Shown: positions 1-4,765 of the stretch, piece after piece | How the letters are laid out: every line of letters begins with the position of its first letter | How positions within the stretch are numbered: the stretch's first letter is position 1 | Origin: an uncultured Collinsella sp. | GTDB lineage: Bacteria > Actinomycetota > Coriobacteriia > Coriobacteriales > Coriobacteriaceae | NCBI GenBank assembly: GCA_900764415.1 | Contig: CAAFOA010000146.1 | Location: 1-6,143, forward strand | DNA length: 6,143 bases | Direction of reading: 5' to 3' | The notes under the pieces: model-generated | Databases searched by the model: none | What the model was told of the DNA's origin: nothing | Seen by the model: only the letters and a program-made list of their open reading frames with translations | Program-made: the position numbers and the translations under genes

Positions 1-1305
1 CTCGACCACGGCCCGGCACGTCAGCGACTTCGCCCAACCGGCCCTCTCCCGCGGGTCCTCGCTCAGCATGACGCACAGTTCCCTGGCCCGGTCGCGTATC
101 CCCTCGGCCAGGGCTTTCAGCTCGTCGCGCGTTCCCGTCGCCCCGGTCAGGCGCACCTGGTCGTAGGCGGCGACCTCCAGCTGTTCCAGGCTCCACGCGC
201 TGTTCATCTCCCGCAACGCGGCGACGGCCGCCACGGCGCACCGCCGCACGGCGTCGGCGCCGAACCTGACGGCCCGTGGCCGCGGCTCCGCCGCCGCGCC
301 GTCGAGCATGGCGGGGATGTCGTAGCCCGCGGCGCGCAGCTCCTCGTTCCACGCCCCGTAGTCCACGCGCGTGTTCCACCGTCCCTTGGCCTGCCTCGTG
401 TCGGCCCACGCCTGGAGGCGCAGACGCATCAGGGTCCGCTCGTCGGGCTCCGCCACCGTCCCGTAGCCGACCATGCCCACGACCTCGCCGGTCTCCGGGT
501 CACGCACCCGGCGCATGCCGTCCGCATGCGCGGCCCTCCACTCGTCCACCAGCTCGGCCATACGCGCGTTGATCGCGTCCCGGCGTTTGCTGAACACGTC
601 CGAAGCGTTCCCGAGCTCCGGCACACGCCCCTGCATGTCCAGAGTCATGCCGTGCGCGGCCATCGCGTCGCACAGGCCGGCGTCCCCGTACACCGTAGTC
701 TCGTACACGGAACGGATGTTCTCGTACATGCCGAACAGTCGGCTGCTGTCGATGCTGTACCATTCATCGCCGACCCGCACCCGGTTGATCAGCTCCAGGT
801 GGCGGTGCAGCTCAGGGTCGCCGGCACGGCTGGTGAAATGGGTCGCGGACACGAACATCACCTCGTCCGGCCGCACCCACCGCCGTCTGCCGTCCCCGCA
901 GCGCAGACGCACCGTCAGCCGTTCGGACAGGAACCTCCTGACCGCCTCCTCGCCACGCGCCTGGGCCTTCATGCGGGCCTCGCGCACGTCCCCGTACACA
1001 ACCGACGCCACGTCCAGATCCTTGCTGTCGTTCAAAGGGATCTCATAGGCGCGCACGTTCCCCGCACGGAACGACTTCAACAGCTCCCCGCTGTCCGGGT
1101 CGCGCCCGTCCAGCAGCATCTCCAACCCGCCATCACGCAACCGCTTCGAAGGGCATTCCGTGCCATCCGCGTAACGATGGAAGCGCAGACCGTCAGAATG
1201 CTCGCCAAGGTACGCTTCGAAACCCTGTCCGGCCTGATTGCAGCCTTTCAGGTACTCCTCCAGGGAACGCCCCCCGGTGGTGACCTTGACGATATGCCCA
1301 CGCAT
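1..1305 (-). CDS. MobF-family (TrwC/TraI-like) conjugative relaxase, N-terminal part, truncated by window edge
   Basis: Reading the complement from 1305 to 1 gives 435 codons with no stop; the C-terminus lies outside the window. A relaxase nicks the plasmid at oriT and stays covalently bound to the transferred strand. What is seen: Tyr18 in the N-terminal stretch GGRSLEEYLK; a three-histidine metal site at His156, His167 and His169 in THFTSRAGDPELHRH; and an FSKRRDAI segment near residue 238. The H-x10-H-x-H spacing and the Tyr18 position agree with what is known of R388 TrwC (Tyr18, His150, His161, His163). The usual TFSAPKSVSV-like strand before the histidines is replaced by PLNDSKDLDV near residues 90-99, so this is a diverged member. 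MobF proteins normally carry a C-terminal helicase, not visible here. The start at 1305 puts Tyr18 in register. An in-frame ATG at 1362 has a better Shine-Dalgarno (AAGG, 5-nt spacer) and would add 19 residues. Confidence 0.88.
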   Translation of the reverse strand, partial: MRGHIVKVTTGGRSLEEYLKGCNQAGQGFEAYLGEHSDGLRFHRYADGTECPSKRLRDGGLEMLLDGRDPDSGELLKSFRAGNVRAYEIPLNDSKDLDVASVVYGDVREARMKAQARGEEAVRRFLSERLTVRLRCGDGRRRWVRPDEVMFVSATHFTSRAGDPELHRHLELINRVRVGDEWYSIDSSRLFGMYENIRSVYETTVYGDAGLCDAMAAHGMTLDMQGRVPELGNASDVFSKRRDAINARMAELVDEWRAAHADGMRRVRDPETGEVVGMVGYGTVAEPDERTLMRLRLQAWADTRQAKGRWNTRVDYGAWNEELRAAGYDIPAMLDGAAAEPRPRAVRFGADAVRRCAVAAVAALREMNSAWSLEQLEVAAYDQVRLTGATGTRDELKALAEGIRDRARELCVMLSEDPRERAGWAKSLTCRAVVE

Positions 1306-1344
1306 GACACCAATTCTACCCCGTTGCCACGTTGGATACCGGCT

Positions 1345-1361
1345 TGCCCACGCAGTGGGCA
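1345..1361. repeat. Perfect 7-bp inverted repeat upstream of the relaxase; candidate oriT element
   Basis: TGCCCAC-GCA-GTGGGCA forms a hairpin with 7-bp arms and a 3-base loop in the leader of the relaxase gene. The first ten bases (TGCCCACGCA) recur at 1295-1304, across the relaxase start codon. An AT-rich patch (1371-1388) follows on the plus strand. MobF relaxases recognise a hairpin beside their nic site, and oriT often lies next to the relaxase gene, so this is the best oriT candidate in the window. The nick position cannot be read from sequence. It could instead be an operator for the relaxase gene, or a structure over its alternative ATG at 1362. Confidence 0.45.
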
Positions 1362-1380
1362 TAAGTACCTTGCTATTGAT

Positions 1381-1540
1381 TAATGATTGGAGTTTTGTGG
1401 GTGAGGTATCGGGTCGGATGATGCTGCTGGAATATGGTGGGTCGTATGGATATGCGTATTGGGGTTGGTGATGGCGTGGGGGATACGGGCGGTTGATGTG
1501 TGATCATGCGGTGGATCGGCTGGCGGATAGATAGAATTGG
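1381..1540. other. Non-coding leader with extreme G-over-C strand asymmetry
   Basis: This stretch lies between the divergent relaxase and 162-residue genes. A hand count over 160 bases gives about 70 G and 14 C on the plus strand, whereas both flanking genes are balanced or C-rich. Minus-strand reading frames across it are stop-poor only because of this composition and give low-complexity peptides rich in Pro, Thr, His and Ile. It contains ATGCGTAT (1452-1459) and its exact complement ATACGCAT (1541-1548), which may be paired protein-binding sites. Promoters for both divergent genes should lie here, but no convincing -35/-10 pair was found. Such skew suggests a strand-specific role, for example an oriT accessory or leading region. 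Confidence 0.4.
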
Positions 1541-1579
1541 ATACGCATCGGGCATTGCATATGGAAAGGACGCATACCA

Positions 1580-2068
1580 ATGGATGACGCGATGTACGAC
1601 ATGCAGACCGGCTCGCAGGACGACGGCGCGGGGCACGAGCCCGTAAAGCGCAAACCGGTCCGCCCGGCCGAGCTGCGCCTGGACGACTCCAAGGAGAACC
1701 TCGGCCTCGAACGGGTCGATTACGGCTACCTCTCCCCATACCTCGAAACCCAGGAGACACCCGCGGACAGGGTCGCGCGCCGGCTGATAACCACCCCGTC
1801 GATGCACAGCCACAGGGACAACCCCCAATGGTGGAGCCTCCCGGTCGGCCACATCGGCAGGATCAAGGCGCAAAAGACCGCCGCACGATGGGCCAGGGCA
1901 CGCACGCTCGACGGCAGAACGGTCAAATTCTCCGCCGTCGCGTTCCCGATCCGTGACAGCGACAAGAACCTCTGGGGCGTCGCCATCAGCTACGACCCCG
2001 CCGACCAACCGGCCACCGAACCGCACGAGCCGACAGCAGACCAACCCACATTCGACACCGGACATTGA
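1580..2068 (+). CDS. Hypothetical 162-residue protein, plasmid backbone
   Basis: Not recognised. The start is well supported: GAAAGGA at 1564-1570 lies 9 nt before ATG 1580. The protein appears soluble, with no signal peptide or membrane helix. The first 45 residues are charged and probably flexible. The middle (about 50-150) looks folded, with a basic segment GRIKAQKTAARWARARTLDGR (in part) and a hydrophobic strand-like end around NLWGVAISYDP. The tail is rich in Pro, Thr, Glu and Asp and probably disordered. It is transcribed divergently from the relaxase across the candidate oriT, and its codon use is as GC-rich as the relaxase's. A role as a small mobilization accessory or DNA-binding protein would fit the position, but no motif proves it. 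A long frame antisense to it (minus, ending at 1373) is judged a shadow. Confidence 0.75.
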   Translation: MDDAMYDMQTGSQDDGAGHEPVKRKPVRPAELRLDDSKENLGLERVDYGYLSPYLETQETPADRVARRLITTPSMHSHRDNPQWWSLPVGHIGRIKAQKTAARWARARTLDGRTVKFSAVAFPIRDSDKNLWGVAISYDPADQPATEPHEPTADQPTFDTGH

Positions 2069-2090
2069 CCGGGAGTACGGGCGGGCACTG

Positions 2091-2123
2091 CAAGGGGATG
2101 CGTCTGGCGGACGTGTCCCCTTG
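2091..2123 (+). terminator. Strong stem-loop after the 162-residue gene
   Basis: CAAGGGGA (2091-2098) pairs perfectly with TCCCCTTG (2116-2123). Inside it, CGTC (2101-2104) pairs with GACG (2110-2113), giving a long, almost symmetric hairpin 22 bases after the stop codon. A second small palindrome, CGGCTAGCCG, follows at 2126-2135. There is no T-run after the stem, so it is a terminator-like structure rather than a classic intrinsic terminator. It would insulate the origin region from readthrough. Confidence 0.55.
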
Positions 2124-2149
2124 CCCGGCTAGCCGAGGGCACATACCTA

Positions 2150-2160
2150 CCTAAAGCCCT
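2150..2160 (+). repeat. Orphan iteron core outside the main array
   Basis: CCTAAAGCCCT matches the core of the origin iterons (CCTAAAGCCCC), preceded by TAC-CTAC as in the copies at 2431 and 2483. It lies about 280 bp from the next copy. With TTAGG at 2169-2173 it can also form an imperfect hairpin at the end of the possible small minus-strand gene. Confidence 0.5.
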
Positions 2161-2168
2161 TGACTTGC

Positions 2169-2312
2169 TTAGGGCCTCCTCATGATCCTCAACGTATCCT
2201 CGACCAACAGAGTAGCCGCCGCGATGTAGATCGCCCATCGCCAGTGGACGCCGATACCGACCAGCGCAGACGTACGTTCGATAAGGTTCCAAAACGGCGC
2301 AATCATTTCCAT
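2169..2312 (-). CDS. Possible small hydrophobic protein (47 residues from ATG 2312)
   Basis: The complement reads MEMIAPFWNL then a hydrophobic stretch (about ALVGIGVHWRWAIYIAAATL) and ends LRIMRRP. Third codon positions are mostly G or C across the last 45 codons, as in real genes here, and the hydrophobic run with a basic C-terminus resembles a single membrane or amphipathic helix. The start is uncertain: there is no clear Shine-Dalgarno before ATG 2312 or ATG 2306, and the frame stays open to a TTG at 2396 (75 residues), where it enters the duplicated origin block. It could be a small plasmid maintenance or copy-control peptide, or a decayed gene. No family is recognised. Confidence 0.35.
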   Translation of the reverse strand: MEMIAPFWNLIERTSALVGIGVHWRWAIYIAAATLLVEDTLRIMRRP

Positions 2313-2373
2313 GACGGCGTCTATGCAGATAGCAAAGTTCCGTTGAAATTCCAACGATTTAACAGTGCGTTCC

Positions 2374-2445
2374 GTATATCTAGAACCGCCGCTCAATCCT
2401 ATTCCTGCAAGGACTGGGGGTCACAGCGCGTACCTAAAGCCCCTC
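2374..2445 (+). repeat. 72-bp duplicated origin module, copy A
   Basis: This block and 2596-2667 are the same length and align without gaps at 52 of 72 positions by hand. Each starts with GTATATCT, continues through a CCGCTCA-containing segment and a CAAGG motif, and ends in an iteron CTAAAGCCCCTC. The array therefore seems to have grown partly by duplication of a larger unit. Confidence 0.6.
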
Positions 2446-2534
2446 GAATGGTGGCTAAAGCCCACGACGCATGACGGAAACCTACCTAAAGCCCCTCAGA
2501 TGGCCGAAACGTCTCACGGTGGCTAAAGCCCACG
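2431..2534 (+). repeat. Upstream iteron cluster: four alternating copies
   Basis: Two forms alternate: TACCTAAAGCCCCTC at 2431-2445 and 2483-2497, and TGGCTAAAGCCCACG at 2452-2466 and 2520-2534. All share CTAAAGCCC. The CTAAAG cores start at 2434, 2455, 2486 and 2523, so the first two steps (21 and 31 bp) are close to whole helical turns. The second form is a partial dyad (GTGGCT/AGCCCAC). These are probably low-affinity or dimer-binding sites for the RepA protein encoded downstream. Confidence 0.75.
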
Positions 2535-2538
2535 TGAG
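2513..2538. repeat. Hairpin built around an iteron, abutting a DnaA box
   Basis: CTCACG (2513-2518) and CGTGAG (2533-2538) are perfect complements flanking the iteron at 2520-2534, and TGG/CCA extends the pairing with one bulged G. The right arm ends on the base before the DnaA box at 2539. Inverted sites like this are typically bound by a Rep dimer and used in autoregulation or origin melting, but no such role is shown here. Confidence 0.55.
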
Positions 2539-2547
2539 TTATCCACA
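2539..2547 (+). promoter_or_regulatory. DnaA box, consensus match
   Basis: TTATCCACA matches the canonical bacterial DnaA box at all nine positions. It sits between the upstream iterons and the AT-rich octamer repeats, the usual arrangement in iteron origins where host DnaA and plasmid Rep open the DNA together. Confidence 0.85.
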
Positions 2548-2582
2548 TCCGGCAGAGGTCCTTTCAAAATTCGCTCTCTAAG

Positions 2583-2604
2583 TATCTGTATATCTGTATA
2601 TCTG
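2583..2604 (+). repeat. AT-rich tandem octamers, candidate DNA unwinding element
   Basis: TATCTG (2583-2588) is followed by two exact TATATCTG copies (2589-2596, 2597-2604). With the preceding CTTTCAAAATTCGCTCTCTAAG this is the most AT-rich part of the origin, lying between the consensus DnaA box and the tandem iterons. A single GTATATCT also occurs in copy A of the 72-bp module at 2374. Tandem AT-rich repeats near DnaA boxes are typical melting sites. Confidence 0.5.
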
Positions 2605-2667
2605 GGACCCCCGCTCAGCCTTACTGCCACAAGGGCTAAGGGCACATGAGCGTCCCTAAAGCCCCTC
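2596..2667 (+). repeat. 72-bp duplicated origin module, copy B
   Basis: Partner of copy A at 2374-2445 (52 of 72 matches, no gaps). Its last 17 bases are the first of the tandem 21-bp iterons. The matching ends are better conserved than the middle, suggesting that the GTATATCT edge and the iteron edge are under selection while the interior drifts. Confidence 0.6.
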
Positions 2668-2711
2668 AAAACGTCCCTAAAGCCCCTCAAAACGTCCCTA
2701 AAGCCCCTCGG
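2651..2711 (+). repeat. Tandem 21-bp iterons, family I
   Basis: CGTCCCTAAAGCCCCTCAAA plus one A is repeated exactly at 2651-2671 and 2672-2692, followed by a third copy at 2693-2711 ending in CGG. The exact 21-bp period places each core (2656, 2677, 2698) on the same face of the helix. These are the most regular repeats in the window and probably the main RepA binding sites. Confidence 0.85.
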
Positions 2712-2847
2712 CGTCCCTAAAATACACGGGCTTTTGTCCTTAAAGTACACGGCAGTTATCCACCAAGTGTCCTTAAAGTACACGACCGCGACAGCGTGTC
2801 CTTAAAGTACACGGTCTTTGTGGTATGTTTGTCCCTAAAGTACACAC
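2712..2847 (+). repeat. Family II iterons (five copies, TGTCCTTAAAGTACACGG type)
   Basis: Copies start at 2712 (CGTCCCTAAAATACACGGG), 2735, 2768, 2797 and 2830. The three central ones are nearly identical; the last has CCCTAAAGTACACAC. The left half, GTCC(C/T)TAAA, is shared with family I, while the right half changes from GCCCCTC to GTACACGG. The first copy is a hybrid of the two. Core spacing is 23, 33, 29 and 33 bp. The array leads straight into the repA leader, so these copies may serve repA autoregulation as well as replication. Confidence 0.8.
2756..2764 (+). promoter_or_regulatory. Second DnaA box, one mismatch
   Basis: TTATCCACC matches the DnaA consensus TTATCCACA at eight of nine positions and lies between two family II iterons, in the same orientation as the box at 2539. 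Confidence 0.65.
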
Positions 2848-2866
2848 CGGATTTTGGTATGAAAAT

Positions 2867-2895
2867 GCCTCCGCGAGGCTGGCACCTCCGGAGGC
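2867..2895 (+). promoter_or_regulatory. Alternative hairpins in the repA leader
   Basis: GCCTC (2867-2871) can pair with GAGGC (2875-2879) or, as GCCTCCG (2867-2873), with CGGAGGC (2889-2895). CCTCCGGAGG (2885-2894) is also a palindrome. The structures exclude each other and end 12 bases before the repA ribosome binding site, which fits an operator for Rep autoregulation or a folded leader RNA. An extended -10-like TGGTATGAA lies just upstream at 2855-2863. Confidence 0.4.
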
Positions 2896-2925
2896 GTGGC
2901 AACCACGAAAGGACCGTGATTGGCA

Positions 2926-4038
2926 ATGGTTGATGATACCCGGTTTAAGGAATTGACTCTCCCGGAGGGCGAGCCGTGGATGTCGCACGGCTTCGTTTCC
3001 AAGATCGCCGCGCAGGTCTCTTTGCCCTACAGGAGGCCCAAGGACAACGCCAAGGAGATAGTCCGGCGTAATGGCAATCTGGTGGTCCGGTTCATCAGTG
3101 GCGAGGATTGTCTGCCTTACGGTAAGTATCCGCGTCTGTTCGAGCTGTGGGCGTGCACGATGATCAAGACGAATAACCCGTGCTTCGACCCGGAAACGAA
3201 CGTATTACATCTGGGCACCACGTTCCGCGAGTTCCTGCGCATGATTGACGTGCAGGTCGGCGGACGGCAGCTTAAATCCATCAAGCCCCAGTTGGAGCGT
3301 TTGTTCGCCTGCTCCTACCACATCTCCAACAACACTGAGAACGAGACGAACATGCGCAACTTCGTTGTCGCGGAGAAATCACGCATTGACTGGCTGCGGA
3401 ACGAGCCGCAGGCCCATGGCCTGTTCGAGAACTGGGTGCAGCTGAGTCAAGGCTACGTCAACATGCTGCGCGACCATCCGGTGCCGGTTGACCTCAAGGT
3501 GATAGCGCGATTGCGCAAGCCTATGGCGATTGATGTGTATTGGTGGCTGACCAAGCGCGTCTATAATCTGCACGAACCTGTGACGATCACCTGGCAGCAG
3601 CTTTATCAGCAGTTTGGCAATGATTCGGAACTTCGGAAGTTCAAGGAGAACTTTCGCAATGCCTTGGCTGAGGTTACCGAGGTGTACCCGTGCCGGGTCA
3701 CGTTGGGGCCGCAGCGGGTGACGGTGTTCCCGAACCGGACGAGCGTGCCCACGGTGGCGCAGACGCGGGACATCGAACGCAGCCGTGAGGACGACACCAA
3801 GCGGAGCGAGAGGGAGCGGAGGAACGCCGAACGCGCCGAGGAACGGCGTGCGAGGGCAGAGTCCCGTGCCGAGGAGCAACGGCAGCGCGAGGAGATCCAG
3901 CGGCGGGTGTCCGAGGAACGCAAGCGGCATGGCGGCAGCATGTTCGCCGGCTCCGCCGGCTATGTGGAAGGGGAACCGGATGAGACAGGGGCAGAGGATG
4001 ACGTCTGGCATGATCCCGACGAGATGACGCTGTTCTGA
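2926..4038 (+). CDS. repA: Plasmid replication initiator, RepA_C-like (PF04796 type)
   Basis: 370 residues from ATG 2926. GAAAGGA at 2907-2913 is 12 nt upstream; an in-frame TTG at 2920 with a 6-nt spacer is the alternative and adds two residues. The diagnostic part is PYGKYPRLFELWACT (residues 64-78), then LHLGTTFREFLRMIDV (94-109) and a QLERLFACSYHI segment, matching my memory of plasmid RepA_C proteins. A second winged-helix-like region follows at about 197-232 (IDVYWWLTKRVY, ITWQQLYQQFG). Residues about 281-335 are almost entirely Arg and Glu with Ala, probably a charged helix or coiled coil, and the tail is acidic. It should bind the upstream iterons, recruit host DnaA and helicase, and repress itself. 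The origin next door strongly supports the call. The charged tail is unusually long and may mediate oligomer or host contacts. Confidence 0.88.
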   Translation: MVDDTRFKELTLPEGEPWMSHGFVSKIAAQVSLPYRRPKDNAKEIVRRNGNLVVRFISGEDCLPYGKYPRLFELWACTMIKTNNPCFDPETNVLHLGTTFREFLRMIDVQVGGRQLKSIKPQLERLFACSYHISNNTENETNMRNFVVAEKSRIDWLRNEPQAHGLFENWVQLSQGYVNMLRDHPVPVDLKVIARLRKPMAIDVYWWLTKRVYNLHEPVTITWQQLYQQFGNDSELRKFKENFRNALAEVTEVYPCRVTLGPQRVTVFPNRTSVPTVAQTRDIERSREDDTKRSERERRNAERAEERRARAESRAEEQRQREEIQRRVSEERKRHGGSMFAGSAGYVEGEPDETGAEDDVWHDPDEMTLF

Positions 4039-4050
4039 CTGGAGGTATTC

Positions 4051-4074
4051 ATGAATTATTGCTCTGGCGTATAA
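4051..4074 (+). CDS. Possible 7-codon leader peptide after repA
   Basis: GGAGG (4041-4045) lies 5 nt before ATG 4051, which opens a frame MNYCSGV closed by TAA at 4072. This is the strongest Shine-Dalgarno in the window, yet it serves only seven codons. It may be a leader peptide, or the truncated start of a gene once located after repA and cut by cargo insertion. Chance cannot be excluded. Confidence 0.3.
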   Translation: MNYCSGV

Positions 4075-4104
4075 AAGAGCAAATTCAAACGAAGAAACCG
4101 GCAT

Positions 4105-4127
4105 ACGGCCATTAGCCGTTCTATACT
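4105..4127 (+). promoter_or_regulatory. Probable promoter region of the peptidase operon with a small inverted repeat
   Basis: TATACT at 4122-4127 is a good -10 match 55 bases before the peptidase start. No convincing -35 lies 17 bp upstream. Directly before the -10 is ACGGC-CATTA-GCCGT (4105-4119), an inverted repeat placed where a repressor or activator could act; it could also be a weak repA terminator. The 4039-4181 gap is AT-rich compared with its flanks. Confidence 0.35.
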
Positions 4128-4181
4128 TAAAGAGACGGCGAATCCAACGAGGGCTTCGCGTCAGAGAAAGGGGAAATTCCG

Positions 4182-4754
4182 ATGAAACCGCGACGGCGGC
4201 GTATCGCCGCAATGGTAACTAGTTTAGCAGCAGCGCTGGTTATGTCACTCTCATGCGTGACGACTGCATCCGCATCTTCTGTATATCTTTCTGTGCCAAT
4301 TTACGTACAGGAACAAAGTAACTGGTGCTGGGCCGCGACATCGAAAAGCGTATCCGTATATCTGGGAGGCAGCAATTCTTCCCAATGCCAGTATGTGAAA
4401 TGGGGAAAGAACTCGTCTTCTTGCGCCAATGTAACCGGAGATTTATCGACTGACGTGAGGCGCGCCTTGTCAAGTGCGGGCATCCGCAACACAGGTTCGA
4501 TGATAAATAGTGCCGCAAGCACTGCAATCGTCAGCGGGCAAATTAACAATAGCAAACCGTTGATGGTACGTTGGGGCTGGGATAGCGGCGGTGGCCATAT
4601 GCTTGTGATAAGGGGATATACCTCTGATCCGGGCTATCTTGTTGTCTCTTACATTGATCCGTTGCAGTCGTATTACAACAGTGGAACTTACGACTGGATG
4701 AAAAGCGGAAGTGGTCATACATGGACGCACACACGATATGGCTTTAGCCGATAA
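4182..4754 (+). CDS. Secreted papain-like cysteine peptidase (NWCWAA type)
   Basis: 190 residues. ATG 4182 follows AAAGGGG with a spacer of about 8 nt. Residues 1-31 are a Sec signal peptide: a basic MKPRRRR start, a hydrophobic core, and ASA before the likely cleavage at 31/32. The mature part opens with LSVPIYVQEQSNWCWAA. Gln43 and Cys49 have the papain-like Q-x5-C spacing, His139 sits in GGGHMLVIRGY and Asp159 in SYIDPLQ, giving a complete Cys-His-Asp set. Cys69 and Cys81 may form a disulfide. The layout matches small secreted papain-like/C39-like peptidases (AvrRpt2-like or C39_2 type families) of Gram-positive bacteria. There is no pro-region between the signal and the catalytic domain, so activity may be held by a separate partner. 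The downstream membrane protein starts 11 bp after the stop. Codons are less GC-rich than in the relaxase. The substrate is unknown. Confidence 0.82.
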   Translation: MKPRRRRIAAMVTSLAAALVMSLSCVTTASASSVYLSVPIYVQEQSNWCWAATSKSVSVYLGGSNSSQCQYVKWGKNSSSCANVTGDLSTDVRRALSSAGIRNTGSMINSAASTAIVSGQINNSKPLMVRWGWDSGGGHMLVIRGYTSDPGYLVVSYIDPLQSYYNSGTYDWMKSGSGHTWTHTRYGFSR

Positions 4755-4765
4755 AGGGGGAACAA

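Larger units (their letters stand above)
2431..2925. other. Vegetative replication origin (oriV), iteron type
   Basis: The region combines about a dozen iterons of two related families, DnaA boxes at 2539-2547 and 2756-2764, an AT-rich tandem repeat at 2583-2604 that may be the unwinding element, and the start of the initiator gene directly downstream. This is the standard layout of theta-replicating iteron plasmids. It implies replication start and copy-number control by RepA binding, with host DnaA as partner. The boundaries are approximate. Confidence 0.8.

Noticed and set aside
526..1383. 285-residue plus-strand frame (and the 191-residue frame at 473-1048)
   Set aside because: Both are antisense to the relaxase, whose catalytic motifs are clear. 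They are rich in Arg, His, Pro and Val, as expected from a GC-rich shadow.
1373..2065. 230-residue minus-strand frame
   Set aside because: Antisense to the 162-residue gene, which has a good ribosome binding site. Its tail is low-complexity sequence produced by the G-rich leader.
2523..2783. 86-residue minus-strand frame with repeated LRGFRDV units
   Set aside because: The peptide repeats simply translate the 21-bp iterons; no independent coding signal.
2431..2847. Possible CRISPR array
   Set aside because: Repeats are 15-21 bp, partly tandem without unique spacers, and lie beside DnaA boxes and repA; there are no cas genes.
3379..4212. 277-residue minus-strand frame
   Set aside because: Antisense to repA, whose RepA-type motifs are clear; rich in Leu, Pro, Arg and His with no domain signal.
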